The notes beneath the pieces are model-generated. The model searched no databases. It was not told the origin of the DNA and saw only the letters and a list, made by a program, of their open reading frames with translations. A stretch of 61,673 bases of DNA from Myxococcales bacterium. Its GTDB lineage: Bacteria > Myxococcota_A > Polyangia > Palsa-1104. Positions 18,465 through 27,421 of this stretch are shown one piece after another. The position numbers and the translations under genes are program-made. Location: positions 1 through 61,673 of the forward strand of contig PNAM01000035.1 of assembly GCA_003170275.1 (NCBI GenBank), written 5' to 3'. Within the stretch, counting starts at the first letter, position 1. Each line of letters begins with the position of its first letter.

Positions 18465-18683
18465 TCAGCCGTCCCCGTCGGACTCGATCTCCCAGCCGCG
18501 GTTGAGCATCCGCACGCAGGCTTTGTCGCAGGCGATCGGCTCGTCCGGCGGAAACGCCGAACACCTCACGACCTCCAAGATCGTGTCGTCGGCCTTCGCC
18601 AGATCGCACTGAACCTGGCACCCGGTCAAGGGGCAGGGCAGCGCGACCTTTTCGATCCTCAGCTGCTCGTCTCGCATCCTCAT
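18465..18683 (-). CDS. Small Cys-rich protein
   Basis: 72 residues with seven cysteines: ALPCPLTGCQVQC near the start and RCSAF-x7-C-x2-AC later. A paralogue with the same second half (CSVF-x7-C-x2-AC) but an added membrane helix is at 42254. The cysteine density suggests metal or Fe-S binding. GGGAGG lies 6 bp before ATG 18683. It leads an operon with NnrS and the YwiC-like protein, so it may serve NO or redox handling; no known family was recognised. Confidence 0.7.
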   Translation of the reverse strand: MRMRDEQLRIEKVALPCPLTGCQVQCDLAKADDTILEVVRCSAFPPDEPIACDKACVRMLNRGWEIESDGDG

Positions 18684-18715
18684 GGTCGCCTCCCTTGGGT
18701 AGCGGCTCATCTCTG

Positions 18716-18732
18716 TAGCATCGGCCGTACCA
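18716..18732 (-). promoter_or_regulatory. Candidate sigma-54 promoter for Cys-rich/NnrS operon
   Basis: Minus-strand TGGTACGGCCGATGCTA has GG and GC at sigma-54 spacing, 33 bp before ATG 18683. It resembles the site before the DUF4397 gene (TGGTACGGCGGCTGCA). Confidence 0.4.
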
Positions 18733-18733
18733 T

Positions 18734-18748
18734 GGGGGCGGTTCCCCC
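18734..18748. other. Perfect short hairpin GGGGGCGGTTCCCCC
   Basis: A five-base GC stem with a five-base loop lies between the divergent Cys-rich and CBS genes. It is too short and lacks a T-tract for a standard terminator; it could be an operator or be structural. Confidence 0.3.
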
Positions 18749-18861
18749 ACTGCGCGTACAAGCACCCCCAGCCGAACGTTCGAGACCGCGAAAATCCTGC
18801 GTGGCGTTCGAGCGCCGCGCAACGCCTTCGCGAAAACCCGCGCTCGTGGCGCGAACACGAT

Positions 18862-18877
18862 CGGCACGACTCTTCCA
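18862..18877 (+). promoter_or_regulatory. Candidate sigma-54 promoter for CBS gene at 18912
   Basis: CGGCACGACTCTTCCA shares GGCACGACTCTT with the site at 15086-15101; the -12 G is replaced by C. It lies 35 bp before ATG 18912. Confidence 0.45.
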
Positions 18878-18911
18878 TTGCCAGCGCGTTCTAGGTCGAC
18901 AGGAGGTGCCG

Positions 18912-19625
18912 ATGGCTGAGCAAGAACCAGGCGCATGCAAGCTGGACGTACACGTCAGGCGGGTCGCCTCCGGATCGGGAACGATCGCGCGCGAGACCGA
19001 GGTGTACTGCCCGCATCGCGACCGTTCGATGGCCGTCGCGGCCTGCGAGGCGTGCCCGGAGTATGTCGGTGGCGGCGCGGACGCTGCGACCGGACGCACC
19101 TACGTGCTGTGCCGCCGGCTCACGGCAGCCTCGGCGCGATCGCTCCGGCAGGCGCGCAGCGCCTACGTCGTCCATCGCCTGACCTCCGAGGGAAGCTCGG
19201 CTGCAGAGCGCACGCCGGTGGGGGCGATCATGACCCGCGAGATCCTGTGCGTGCGCGCCGACCTTGCGCTCGCGACGGCGAGCGCGCTGTTCGAACGGCG
19301 CCACGTGAGCGGCGCGCCCGTGGTGAACGAGGACGGCGAGCCGATCGGGATGGTCTCGAAGGCCGATCTGCTGCCGGCCGGGGACGCCAACCTGGTCGCG
19401 GACGTCATGACCCACCTCACCGTCGTGCTACCCGAGACGTCGACGATCTCGCAGGCGGCTGCGTTCATGTCCTACGAGAACGTCGATCGACTACCCATCG
19501 TCTCCGAGGATGGCAAGGTGTCCGGGATCGTGTCCGCGCTGGACCTGCTCCGCTGGTTTGCCAGGAGCGACGGCTACGTGTTGCCAGACGCCCACCCCGG
19601 CCTCGCCGAAGAGCCCGATCGCTGA
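18912..19625 (+). CDS. CBS-pair protein with N-terminal Cys4 motif
   Basis: 237 residues. Cysteines C33, C45, C48 and C67 follow the C-x11-C-x2-C-x18-C spacing (VYCPHRD...ACEAC...YVLC), then two CBS motifs (SGAPVVN, DRLPIVS). It is the closest relative of the protein at 2485, also sharing EVYC and TYVLCRRL. AGGAGG sits 5 bp before the ATG. It is a single gene with its own promoter, divergent from the NnrS operon. Confidence 0.87.
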   Translation: MAEQEPGACKLDVHVRRVASGSGTIARETEVYCPHRDRSMAVAACEACPEYVGGGADAATGRTYVLCRRLTAASARSLRQARSAYVVHRLTSEGSSAAERTPVGAIMTREILCVRADLALATASALFERRHVSGAPVVNEDGEPIGMVSKADLLPAGDANLVADVMTHLTVVLPETSTISQAAAFMSYENVDRLPIVSEDGKVSGIVSALDLLRWFARSDGYVLPDAHPGLAEEPDR

Positions 19626-19805
19626 CGGGGAGCACTCCGGTGCCCGGGAAGTCCGAGCGTGGCCTGTCGCATGCAACGCATCCCGATCCATGGGAGCGCG
19701 CCAGATGAGTCGGAGCACCAACGCGCTCGCGAAACACGCAGAGATTGCGCGACGGCTGGCCAGCAGATTCTGGGGCCGGCGGCTACTCGAGCGGACGGAC
19801 GGTTG

Positions 19806-22055
19806 ATGGAGGATCGCGACCAGGGGATTTTCGATGGCGCTCCGTTCGGAATTGTCCTGGTCGATCAGGGGAGCCTGATCGTCGCCACGAATCCGCGATT
19901 TGACGAGATGCTTGGATACGATCGCCGGGAGCTGGTGGGGCGACCGCTGGGAGCCGTCATTCCGGAACGGCATCGCGTCGGCCATCTCCGGCACGAGGCA
20001 CAATTCCACGAGACGCAGAGAGTGGCGCGGCCGATGGGCGCCCGAGTCGGGTTGACGGCGCTTCGCAGGGACGGGCGTGAGATCCCGGTCGAGGTGGCCC
20101 TCACCAGCGTCCTCGTCGGTGGAGCGAGGCTCACCTCCGCGTTTGTCGTCGATATCACCGAGCGAGTGCGGATTGAGGGGCAGCTGCGGGAGAGCGAGGA
20201 GCGCGCCCGCCTGCTCTTCGAGCATGCGCCGGAGGCGATCATGGTCGTCGACGCTGCCACCGTCCGCGTCGTCGACGCCAACCCGAGCGCCGTACGGCTG
20301 TTCGAGCTCACCGGCGAGCGCCTCCTCGGCAAGCAAGTTGAGGAGCTGAGCGCGCCCGTGCAACCGAACGGCCGATCCTCGGCGGAGTTGATCGCTGAAG
20401 CTCTCGTCCAGATCGCCAGCGGCGCGGAGCCCGTGTTCGAGTGGCTGCACCGCACCGGGACGGGGCGGCTGGTGTCCTGCGAGGTTCGGCTCACCAAGCT
20501 GCCGGGCGCAAACGTCCAGATCCGCGCCAGCATCATCGATATCTCGAAGCGTAAGTTGGCGGAGCGCCGCTACCAGACGCTGTTCGAGGGAGCCAACGAC
20601 GCCATTATCGTCCTCAACAGCGAGGGCGAGATCGTGGAGTGCAACAACAACTTGTCGACCCTGTTCGGGTGGACCCGGGAGGCCGTGGTCGGCAAGAGCT
20701 TCCTACAGTTCGTCGAGCCGCACGACGCACAGGCCGAATGGCGGAGGTTTCTGGAAGCGGGCCGCGTCGGCACCCTGCATCTCGAGAACGTCCCGACCAA
20801 GCGGGCCGACGGCAGGAAGCTGGTCGTCGATGTATCCGCGTCGATCGCGGACCTGGGCGAGGAGCGGCTCTTGCTGGTGGTCCTGCGGGACGTCACTGCT
20901 CGCAATCTGCTTCAGGCCCAACTCCAGCTGTCGGATCGGATGGTCTCGGTCGGGACCCTGGCCGCCGGGGTCGCACACGAGATCAACAATCCGCTGGCGG
21001 CGGTGATCGCCAACCTCGAGCTGGCGACGAAGGACCTGGCCGAGGTAGCCAAGGAGACAGGTCCCCTCATCGCCCTCACGGAGCTGGTCGAGGAGCTGGA
21101 GGACGCGTCGCACGCGGCAGACCGGGTGCGGCTGATCATCCGCGACCTCAAGCTGTTCTCGCGCGCCGAGGAGGATCGAACGGCGGCGGTCGACGTCGTG
21201 CGGGTGCTGGAATCGTCGCTGCGAATGGCTTGGAACGAAATCCGCCACCGCGCGCGGCTGGTGAAGGACTTCACCAAGCTGCCGCCCGTCGAGGTAAACG
21301 AAGCGCGGCTCGGACAGGTCTTCCTCAACCTCATCGTGAACGCGGCGCAGGCGATCCCCGATGGGCGCTCCGACGACAACCTGATTCGCGTCTCGACCCG
21401 CTTGGACGAGCTGGGGCGCGTCGCGGTCGACATCTCCGACAGCGGTTCGGGGATGTCGCCTGAGACCCTCGGGCGCCTCTTCACGCCGTTCTTCACCACC
21501 AAGCCGCCAGGCGTCGGCACCGGGCTGGGCCTCTCCATTTCGCAGCGAATCGTGATGACCGCCGGAGGCGAGATCACGGTGCAGAGCGCGATCGGCCGGG
21601 GCACCATCTTCACCGTGCATCTTCCAGTCGCCCGCGCCGAGATCGTCGATCAAGCCTGCGAGGCCAAGGTCGTACGAGCGGGCGCCCGGCGCGGGCGCGT
21701 CCTGGTCGTCGACGACGAGCCGTCGATCGCAAGCGCGATCCGGCGGGTCTTGCAAGCCGACCACGACGTCGAGGTCGAAACTTGTGGCGCCGTCGCGTTG
21801 GAGCGCCTCCGCGGCGGCGCGGTCTTCGACGTGATCGTCTCCGACGTCATGATGCCGCAGGTCTCTGGGATGGAACTGTTCGCCAGGCTGGGGGAGATCG
21901 ATCCGTCGCAGGTCCATAAGATCCTCTTCCTCACCGGCGGCGCATTCACCTCGAGCGCGCGCGAGTTCCTTGACGGGATCAGCAACCTTCGAATGGAGAA
22001 GCCTTTCGACCCGTCCGCGCTCCGCGCAATGGTCAACAGCATGGTTCATCTCTAA
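19806..22055 (+). CDS. PAS hybrid sensor histidine kinase with receiver domain
   Basis: 749 residues. Three PAS domains (about 8-125, 135-255, 260-380), HisKA with H-box AAGVAHEINNPLAA, HATPase with N-box (NLIVNAAQA) and GVGTGLGLSISQR, and a C-terminal receiver (from about 630) with VVDDE and phosphoacceptor VSDVMMP. No membrane helix, so it senses cytoplasmic signals, perhaps by a PAS-bound cofactor. ATG 19806 gives a complete first PAS; the preceding 147 bp in frame are probably untranslated. A 29-bp stretch of its H-box region (20959-20987) recurs exactly at 27373-27401. Confidence 0.9.
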   Translation: MEDRDQGIFDGAPFGIVLVDQGSLIVATNPRFDEMLGYDRRELVGRPLGAVIPERHRVGHLRHEAQFHETQRVARPMGARVGLTALRRDGREIPVEVALTSVLVGGARLTSAFVVDITERVRIEGQLRESEERARLLFEHAPEAIMVVDAATVRVVDANPSAVRLFELTGERLLGKQVEELSAPVQPNGRSSAELIAEALVQIASGAEPVFEWLHRTGTGRLVSCEVRLTKLPGANVQIRASIIDISKRKLAERRYQTLFEGANDAIIVLNSEGEIVECNNNLSTLFGWTREAVVGKSFLQFVEPHDAQAEWRRFLEAGRVGTLHLENVPTKRADGRKLVVDVSASIADLGEERLLLVVLRDVTARNLLQAQLQLSDRMVSVGTLAAGVAHEINNPLAAVIANLELATKDLAEVAKETGPLIALTELVEELEDASHAADRVRLIIRDLKLFSRAEEDRTAAVDVVRVLESSLRMAWNEIRHRARLVKDFTKLPPVEVNEARLGQVFLNLIVNAAQAIPDGRSDDNLIRVSTRLDELGRVAVDISDSGSGMSPETLGRLFTPFFTTKPPGVGTGLGLSISQRIVMTAGGEITVQSAIGRGTIFTVHLPVARAEIVDQACEAKVVRAGARRGRVLVVDDEPSIASAIRRVLQADHDVEVETCGAVALERLRGGAVFDVIVSDVMMPQVSGMELFARLGEIDPSQVHKILFLTGGAFTSSAREFLDGISNLRMEKPFDPSALRAMVNSMVHL

Positions 22056-22208
22056 GCAGCAGGTTGAAAAAGGCGGTCCAAAGGGTCGACTCCCAAGATC
22101 TCTTCGGACGGAACTGAAACAAATCTGGCGAGCATGCTAAGCCTGTTGACGCTGGAGGAGCGGGTGACGCTGAACCCTCTGGGCACGCCAAGCGAGAGAG
22201 GACAGCAG

Positions 22209-22634
22209 ATGACGACCCCCACCCGGCCTGGCTTAGCCTTTATCGATGCGCCGAAGGTCTATCGCGCCACCGCGACCGTCATATTTCTTATCGGCGCCGC
22301 CATCCACTCGCTACGCCTGATGATCGGACCGGAACGATTGTCGGACAAGTACCTCACCCCACCCGTCGACGGAGCATTCGGCCTTCTCATGCTCGTTTCG
22401 GCCGTCGCCGGCTGGCTATCATTCCGCCGCTTCACCGGCTCCCGTGCCTTTCGCGTCGCCTTCCTCGTTGGGCTTGCCATGATCACCCTTTCCGTTTCGA
22501 TCCATTTGAGGGGGCTTGCCGTTTGGAGCACGCACTACATCGCCAATTTCCCGGCTTGGTATAGCGTTGCCGAGATCCCATTGTTCCTTTGTCTCGCTTA
22601 CCTCGTTACACGGCTGAGGTTCCGCGGAGAGTAA
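22209..22634 (+). CDS. Four-helix integral membrane protein of unknown function
   Basis: 141 residues with four hydrophobic segments (about 20-36, 55-74, 84-101, 112-133) and short loops. No family recognised. A GAGAGGACAG stretch precedes ATG 22209. Its codon use is less GC-biased than its neighbours and it sits between an intact kinase gene and a decayed two-component locus, so it may have arrived by transfer. Confidence 0.65.
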   Translation: MTTPTRPGLAFIDAPKVYRATATVIFLIGAAIHSLRLMIGPERLSDKYLTPPVDGAFGLLMLVSAVAGWLSFRRFTGSRAFRVAFLVGLAMITLSVSIHLRGLAVWSTHYIANFPAWYSVAEIPLFLCLAYLVTRLRFRGE

Positions 22635-22712
22635 AGGATCGACTTCGGAGGCGATCGACACCTCGCGGCGCACCTCGACGACTCGCGCGAGGCAACGACT
22701 CGGGCACGAGAG

Positions 22713-23316
22713 TTGACGGAGAAGGTGGAGGCAGCGCAGTCGCGTGCAGAGGAGAGCGAGAGCGCCCTGCGTACCGTGTCGGAGTTCCGGGAAGTGTTCA
22801 TCGGCATCTTGGGGCATGACCTGCGTAACCCGCGCTCACGGCGATCAAGCTGGCCGCTAGGATCAGCCCGAGCGGCTGATCGGAGCCGGCCGGCGTTGCG
22901 GCGCCGGCGACGACGGCGAATGACCGCGTGCTCGCCTGGCTGGCCAGGGCGAAGCCGGCCGTTACCGTTTGCGTCCCGGACGGGACGATGAGGTCATGCG
23001 CATCCTACTCGACAATGCAGTCCGGTACTCGCCATCGGGTGGTGGGGTCGAGGTCGATGTGACCGTTTCGAACCACGACGCGGTCGTGTCCGTGCGCGAT
23101 CAGGGGGTGGGGATCGCGCACGGACAACAACACCGCATCTTCGAGCGATTCTTTCGTGCGCATACCGATACCCCGTACGATTATGGAGGCACCGGCCTCG
23201 GCCTCCACGTGGCCAAGACCTTCGTCGAGCTGCACCAGGGCACGATGTGGTTCGAGAGTACCGAAGGGAAAGGCAGCACGTTCCGCTTCCGGTTGCCGCA
23301 AAGACGCGCGACATGA
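22713..23316 (+). pseudogene. Histidine kinase remnant with foreign 134-bp segment
   Basis: The 5' part encodes a kinase linker and H-box (EVFIGILGHDLRNP). A CG insertion then shifts the frame before LTAIKLAA, and at 22857 the sequence becomes a near-perfect copy of part of the DUF4397 gene. From 22991 the kinase resumes in another frame as EVMRILLDNAVRYSPSGGGVEV, with GVGI, RFFRAH and GTGLGLHVAK (HATPase). The protein cannot be made in one piece. A 115-residue HATPase fragment from 22969 remains open but lacks the phosphoacceptor domain. Confidence 0.8.
22857..22990. repeat. 134-bp dispersed repeat, copy A (inside kinase remnant)
   Basis: Identical to 27472-27605 except at one base (T at 22921 versus C at 27536). 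Copy B is the native 3' part of the DUF4397 gene, so copy A is the displaced one. Confidence 0.9.
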
Positions 23317-23524
23317 GAACGCGCCCGTTCTCCGTACTCGCCGTCGACGACGACAAAGACCTAGTCGAGTTGGTTCGCTTCATCCTGGACCGCGCGAACG
23401 CGCGATTGAAACCGGCGCAGCGGGATGGGTGTCCAAACCGTTCGAGCCGGAAGATCTGCTGCGCGCCGTGGTGGCGCATCTGCCCGTCGCAACGTCGGCA
23501 TCGATGGCCGAGCGTTCTGGGTTC
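23313..23524 (+). pseudogene. Response regulator remnant
   Basis: It starts as a receiver domain (FSVLAVDDDKDLVELVRFILDRAN) overlapping the kinase stop by 4 bp. The central part with the phosphoacceptor is gone, and after a frame change the C-terminal end reads AIETGAAGWVSKPFEPEDLL followed by RAVVAHL. The retained ends and lost middle match the remnant at 38655. It was the partner of the kinase upstream. Confidence 0.75.
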
Positions 23525-24052
23525 TCACTTCTTTCGATAGGTCATCCTGAAGACGACCGCACCCGGCAGGCGCGGTGAGGTGATTCTAGTGTGGACCGTG
23601 AGGGTCACGCCATCCCCGGCGAGTACGAACTCGTTCGTGCTGTGGCTGTTCTTGCCATCGATGGTTTGGATGAGTCGTCCGTCCTTGAACGCGTGGGTGA
23701 CGTCGAAGACGCCGTCGGAGCTCTTCCACTTCTGCGACCGCCCATCCGCCGGCGCAGCGACCGTCGGCCGCCCTGGACGAACGATGTGGATGGCTCCGGC
23801 GTCGATGAGAATTCTCATCTCTTGCGTGGGAAGGTTGCCTTTTCGCAGCCTGCTGCGGGCAATTCCGCGGCTTACCCAGCTCATTTTCTTCACGACCGGT
23901 TCAATGGCCGACAGGAGGGCCTTCACCTCGGCGGGCCCGCCAACGTATTTGTACGCGCCAGCGATCTGCGCGTCCGCAGGCGTGGCCCAGGCCCGCCGCT
24001 CGTGAAGGCCAGCGACGGCGACGATCAAGACGAACGTCAATTGCGACGTCAC
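23525..24052 (-). CDS. Exported protein of unknown function
   Basis: 175 residues from a GTG with GGAGG upstream. An N-terminal hydrophobic segment (TFVLIVAVAGL) followed by ATPADA looks like a signal peptide. The mature part has many beta-prone strands (KWKSSDGVFDVTHAF, TLTVHTRITSPRLPG), compatible with a lipocalin-like or small barrel fold, but no family was recognised. It is the third gene of a minus-strand set with CsbD and a 28-residue membrane peptide. Confidence 0.6.
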   Translation of the reverse strand: MTSQLTFVLIVAVAGLHERRAWATPADAQIAGAYKYVGGPAEVKALLSAIEPVVKKMSWVSRGIARSRLRKGNLPTQEMRILIDAGAIHIVRPGRPTVAAPADGRSQKWKSSDGVFDVTHAFKDGRLIQTIDGKNSHSTNEFVLAGDGVTLTVHTRITSPRLPGAVVFRMTYRKK

Positions 24053-24081
24053 CGCATTCCTCCGCGATGAATCAGACTGAT

Positions 24082-24168
24082 CTAGCTGCGCCGACTCCAG
24101 TAGAACCCGCCGCCCCCGAACAGCAACACTGCCAACACGACCAACACGACAATCGTTGTCAGACTCAT
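24082..24168 (-). CDS. 28-residue single-helix membrane peptide (DUF3309-like)
   Basis: ATG 24168 follows a perfect GAGGAGGAG ribosome site. The product is MSLTTIVVLVVLAVLLFGGG followed by GFYWSRRS: one membrane helix, a glycine run and a short basic tail. This resembles the first half of DUF3309-type mini-proteins, common in stress loci next to CsbD. It lies 27 bp after the CsbD gene. Confidence 0.65.
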   Translation of the reverse strand: MSLTTIVVLVVLAVLLFGGGGFYWSRRS

Positions 24169-24195
24169 GATCTCCTCCTCGCGAGCAACGGCGTC

Positions 24196-24387
24196 CTACT
24201 CCACTACATCCTTGACGGCGTTTTTGATCTGCTTGGCCGCGTGCTTGAGATCGGCGACCTTGCCTTCGATCTTGCCCTTCAACTCGTCGGCCTCGCCCTC
24301 GCGCTTCATCTCCTTGTCATTCGCCAGGGCGCCCACGGCTTGCTTGATTCTTCCTTTGGTCTTGTCGATGAATTGGCCCATTTTCAT
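24196..24387 (-). CDS. CsbD-family stress protein
   Basis: 63 residues, highly charged, with the family pattern KTKGRIKQAVGALANDKEMK, GEADELKGKIEGKVADLKH and a helical tail. CsbD-like proteins are general stress proteins of unknown mechanism. GGAGG lies upstream. It leads a three-gene set with a sigma-54 candidate 31 bp before its ATG. Confidence 0.92.
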   Translation of the reverse strand: MKMGQFIDKTKGRIKQAVGALANDKEMKREGEADELKGKIEGKVADLKHAAKQIKNAVKDVVE

Positions 24388-24417
24388 TCCTCCGTGTTCT
24401 ACCGATCTCGGGACGGA

Positions 24418-24433
24418 TGCATCTGGTGTGCCC
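24418..24433 (-). promoter_or_regulatory. Candidate sigma-54 promoter for csbD set
   Basis: Minus-strand GGGCACACCAGATGCA has GGCAC and ATGCA at sigma-54 spacing, 31 bp before ATG 24387. Confidence 0.4.
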
Positions 24434-24559
24434 CCCGGGACGCTGCGGGATTGCCGCTCGCAGCGCGCAATTCATGCGGCGGCGGATGCACCTCGCGCAG
24501 CCATTGCGGCTCGACGGGATCGAGTGGTCACAGAGTCGGTGGCGAAGGCGTCCAGACAT

Positions 24560-24676
24560 CGAGCGCGGGTCGAGGTTGAACGAGCCGAGGACCACGGTCT
24601 CGCGGTCGAACACCGCCGCGCGATCGACGTCAATGGCTTGTCGAGCCAAAGATCCGGGACCCAAGCCGTAGCGGGC
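24560..24676 (-). pseudogene. Phospholipase D/cardiolipin synthase-type fragment
   Basis: A minus-strand stretch encodes ARYGLGPGSLARQAIDVDR followed by FDRETVVLGSFNLDPRS, which matches the second HKD-motif region of PLD-family enzymes (HAK...VFDRR-VFVGSFNLDPRS). The catalytic H-x-K is degraded to LARQ, and no further family sequence is found on either side. The surrounding 24388-24951 stretch otherwise shows no convincing gene. Confidence 0.6.
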
Positions 24677-24951
24677 TTTGCTCGACGACGAACAGCAACT
24701 CCTGACCACGCGGGAACCGGACTGGGAGGATCAGGCGGCCGGCGTGACCGCCGCGCGGGTGCTCGGCTCGTCCACGCGGCGCTCGAGCGGATCGATCATG
24801 GCGTGCGTGATCTGCCACAAGAAGGGCCGGCGGCCCGGCTGCGCGCTCCAGTGCCAGCGCGCAGACTTTGCTGCGCCGCCACAATCCAACGCAGCGGATG
24901 CGCCCGCGGCGGCTGCAGCGGCTGGCCTTGCGCTTGCTTGTTTGCTGCCCC

Positions 24952-26025
24952 GTGAAACGCGGAGCCGCCCCGGTTGAGGTCGATTCGGTCGAGACGCGCA
25001 GCGAGCGGCTCGCGCTCGGGTGGGCGGCCCTCGCTGCGGTGGCGATCATAGCCTGGATCGTTCACCCGGTCGGGGTGGGCATTCTTCTCGGGACCCTGCT
25101 GGCCTTCATGGTGCAGCCGGTCTACGAGTGGCTCGAGTCGAGGCTCGGCGCGCGGGCCGCTTCGCTCCTCGCCGTCGTCGCCTCGACCGTGGCGCTCGCC
25201 GTCGCGCTCGTCGCGCTCGGCTGGCTCTTCGTCGCGCGGGGAACGGTTCTCACGCGCAATCTGATCGCGGCGCTCGGCCCCAGCGCATCCGGGGGCGGCA
25301 CGCTCGAGCGGATCGGCAGGCTCAGCGAGAAGGTCGGCATCGCGCCTGACCAACTCGCCGTCAAGATGCGCGCGCTCGCGGAAGCGGCAGTGGGGCGTGC
25401 GGAAGGCGTCGCTCGAGTCATGGTGTCGACGACGGCGAGCATGCTCCTCATGCTCCTCTTCGCGATGCTCTCGATGCACCTCATCCTTCGACGCTGGCAG
25501 ACGCTCGCGCGCGAGGCGGCGCAGACCCTGCCTCTTCGCCCGAGCTACACGGCGACCTTGTTCGCTGAGTTCAAGCGCGTTGGCCGAGCGACGCTGCTCG
25601 GCACCATCGTGACCGGGATGGCCCAAGGGAGCCTGGCGACGCTCGGCTACTGGATACTGCGTGTGCCCGAGGCCAACTTTTTTGGCGCCGTCACGGCGGT
25701 CGCGTCCCTGATTCCTGCGGTCGGCACGCTGCTGGTCTGGGTTCCAATCGGCGTTGTGCTCCTCCTGGGTGGGCATACCGCGCGCGGTGTGCTCGTGCTC
25801 GTCTGGGGTGCGGCGATCGTCGTGGGGGTGGTCGACTACTTCATCCGTCCCCGGCTGGTTCGTGGGGAAAAGGGACTGCCTACGTTGGTGATCTTCGCGG
25901 CGCTCTTTGGCGGCGTCGAGGCGTTCGGCTTGAAGGGACTCATCGTGGGACCCGTGCTGATGTCACTCGCGATCTCCGTGCTTCGTCTCTACGCGAGCGA
26001 GGTGCGCAAGCGCCGCCACCCCTGA
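24952..26025 (+). CDS. AI-2E/PerM-family membrane permease
   Basis: About 357 residues with seven to eight membrane helices in the family order: two N-terminal helices, a helix before a soluble segment with [19 protein letters not shown], then five C-terminal helices with [39 protein letters not shown] and [14 protein letters not shown]. Members export signals or ions; the substrate here is unknown. The start is uncertain: GTG 24952 is used, ATG 24868 would add 28 residues without a clear role. A frameshifted fragment of another member is at 40690. Confidence 0.88.
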   Translation: MKRGAAPVEVDSVETRSERLALGWAALAAVAIIAWIVHPVGVGILLGTLLAFMVQPVYEWLESRLGARAASLLAVVASTVALAVALVALGWLFVARGTVLTRNLIAALGPSASGGGTLERIGRLSEKVGIAPDQLAVKMRALAEAAVGRAEGVARVMVSTTASMLLMLLFAMLSMHLILRRWQTLAREAAQTLPLRPSYTATLFAEFKRVGRATLLGTIVTGMAQGSLATLGYWILRVPEANFFGAVTAVASLIPAVGTLLVWVPIGVVLLLGGHTARGVLVLVWGAAIVVGVVDYFIRPRLVRGEKGLPTLVIFAALFGGVEAFGLKGLIVGPVLMSLAISVLRLYASEVRKRRHP

Positions 26026-26027
26026 TC

Positions 26028-26043
26028 TGGATCGACTCTTGCT
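26028..26043 (+). promoter_or_regulatory. Sigma-54 promoter for DUF1328 gene
   Basis: TGGATCGACTCTTGCT has TGG, TTGCT and exact sigma-54 spacing, directly after the permease stop and 53 bp before ATG 26096. Confidence 0.6.
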
Positions 26044-26095
26044 GCAGAACACAGCGTCGCAAGAAAGAACTCAGGCCCGAGCGGAGAGGTTTGCC

Positions 26096-26266
26096 ATGCT
26101 CTACTACGCCGTTGTCTTCTTCGTCGTCGCACTGATCGCGGCCCTGCTCGGCTTCGGCGGCATTGCCGCCAGCGCTGCAGGCATCGCGAAGATCCTGTTC
26201 TTCGTCTTCCTTCTCGCGTTCGTGATCAGCGGGATCCTCGGACTGGCTCGTCGCCGCAAGGCCTAG
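26096..26266 (+). CDS. DUF1328 small membrane protein
   Basis: 56 residues, two membrane helices, with the family pattern [28 protein letters not shown] and a basic end ARRRKA. GGAGAGG precedes the ATG. Members occur beside CsbD and other envelope-stress genes; the function is unknown. Confidence 0.9.
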   Translation: MLYYAVVFFVVALIAALLGFGGIAASAAGIAKILFFVFLLAFVISGILGLARRRKA

Positions 26267-26350
26267 CGCGGTAGCTTCTCACCTCACAGGGCTCGGTGTT
26301 GTGGGCCAGCTACCGTGCCACCTGAAGCAGGCAAAGTGACCGGCCGCACC

Positions 26351-27061
26351 TCATGGATCGAGCGGGTCGGAACCGCGGCGAAGCACGGCTTTGCTCGGCG
26401 CGAACTCTAGGGTGGTCGCGGTCTTGCTCTGCAGGCGACCCACAACGTATCCGAGTTGGGCACGCGACCGGGACTCGAAGGTCGACAGATTACCGTTTGC
26501 GAAATAGAAGGCTTGATCGGAACTGGTCACGACAAGCGCGGTGCGCAGATGGTATTTCAACATGAAACGGCCGGCGTTCCTCAAGTTCGTCGTCGAGTGA
26601 CGCGCGCAAGGCTCGACGACGATCGCGCTCTCGGGGAGGCCGTGCCTGACGAGGTATGCTTTCATCGTAAGCGCCTCGGCGTAGCGAGTATCTGTAGGAT
26701 GCACGTTTCCGCCCGCCACGAGAACGATGTGCGCTTTACCCTGGCGGTAGAGCGCGATCGCCTCGTCGAGTCGTGCGGCTGCGATGGGATCCACACGCGT
26801 GAGCGGCGTCTCCGCGTCTTCGGGCGTGTACCCTGGTACGATTAGAAGATCATACTCAGTGTTGGCTCGGGCTTGGAGTACGCGGGACTCGAGCACCGGC
26901 GTGTTTTCTCGCGCGAGCGACACCATAGCGGACGGCTCGCAGTACGACCAGGCCCCGTGGACCTGCATCATCCCGGCGGTCGGCGTGGATGGAGGCTTGG
27001 GCGGGCCGCACGACGCGGCCCCGAGGCTGGTGAGCCACATCGCAATGAGGATGCGTTGCAT
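26351..27061 (-). CDS. YdcF/SanA-like (DUF218) lipoprotein
   Basis: 236 residues with a lipoprotein signal (WLTSLGAASC). The DUF218 core is present: LLIVPGYTPED, the loop VLVAGGNVHPTDTRYAEA, AYLVRHGLPESAIVVEP, a conserved TTNLRNAGRFM and a VVTSSDQAFYF strand. Family members act in envelope or peptidoglycan-linked processes, with no firmly known reaction. It is a single minus-strand gene facing away from the small gene at 27116. Confidence 0.8.
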   Translation of the reverse strand: MQRILIAMWLTSLGAASCGPPKPPSTPTAGMMQVHGAWSYCEPSAMVSLARENTPVLESRVLQARANTEYDLLIVPGYTPEDAETPLTRVDPIAAARLDEAIALYRQGKAHIVLVAGGNVHPTDTRYAEALTMKAYLVRHGLPESAIVVEPCARHSTTNLRNAGRFMLKYHLRTALVVTSSDQAFYFANGNLSTFESRSRAQLGYVVGRLQSKTATTLEFAPSKAVLRRGSDPLDP

Positions 27062-27115
27062 CGCGAGAGCGTAAAATACGCGAGAGGAACTACGTGTTCA
27101 AGGAGCTAGAACGAC

Positions 27116-27361
27116 ATGGCTGCTATCAAACGCCTTCTCCCACGCACCTGCCGTGGAACACTCGTCGCCGCGACAACGCTCCTTATCTGCGGCACCGCGG
27201 GTACGATTGCATGGGCAGAAAACCAACCACCACCCGGGCGGTGCCCCGAAAAGATCGGCTGTGCCGAGGTACGCTCGAAGACCGCCGGCTACCGACCGAG
27301 CATTACGACAGTTTGCGAGGCGCGCGAGACGCTCTCGGCCCTCGAGGGCTTGATCAAGTAG
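27116..27361 (+). CDS. Small exported Cys-containing protein
   Basis: 81 residues with a probable signal peptide (LVAATTLLICGTAGTIAWA) and a short mature part with three cysteines (RCPEKIGCAEV, TTVCEARE). Family not recognised. AGGAG lies 12 bp before the ATG. It ends 12 bp before a 29-bp copy of a kinase H-box sequence, so its 3' end may have been cut by rearrangement. Confidence 0.4.
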   Translation: MAAIKRLLPRTCRGTLVAATTLLICGTAGTIAWAENQPPPGRCPEKIGCAEVRSKTAGYRPSITTVCEARETLSALEGLIK

Positions 27362-27421
27362 GCCATCAAGGATGGCCGCCGGGGTCGCACACGAGATCAA
27401 CCCTCGGCGAGGACTCGCTGT

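Noticed and set aside
27351..27360. CTTGATCAAG palindrome as an FNR box
   Set aside because: It has no 4-bp spacer and lies in the 3' end of a small gene.
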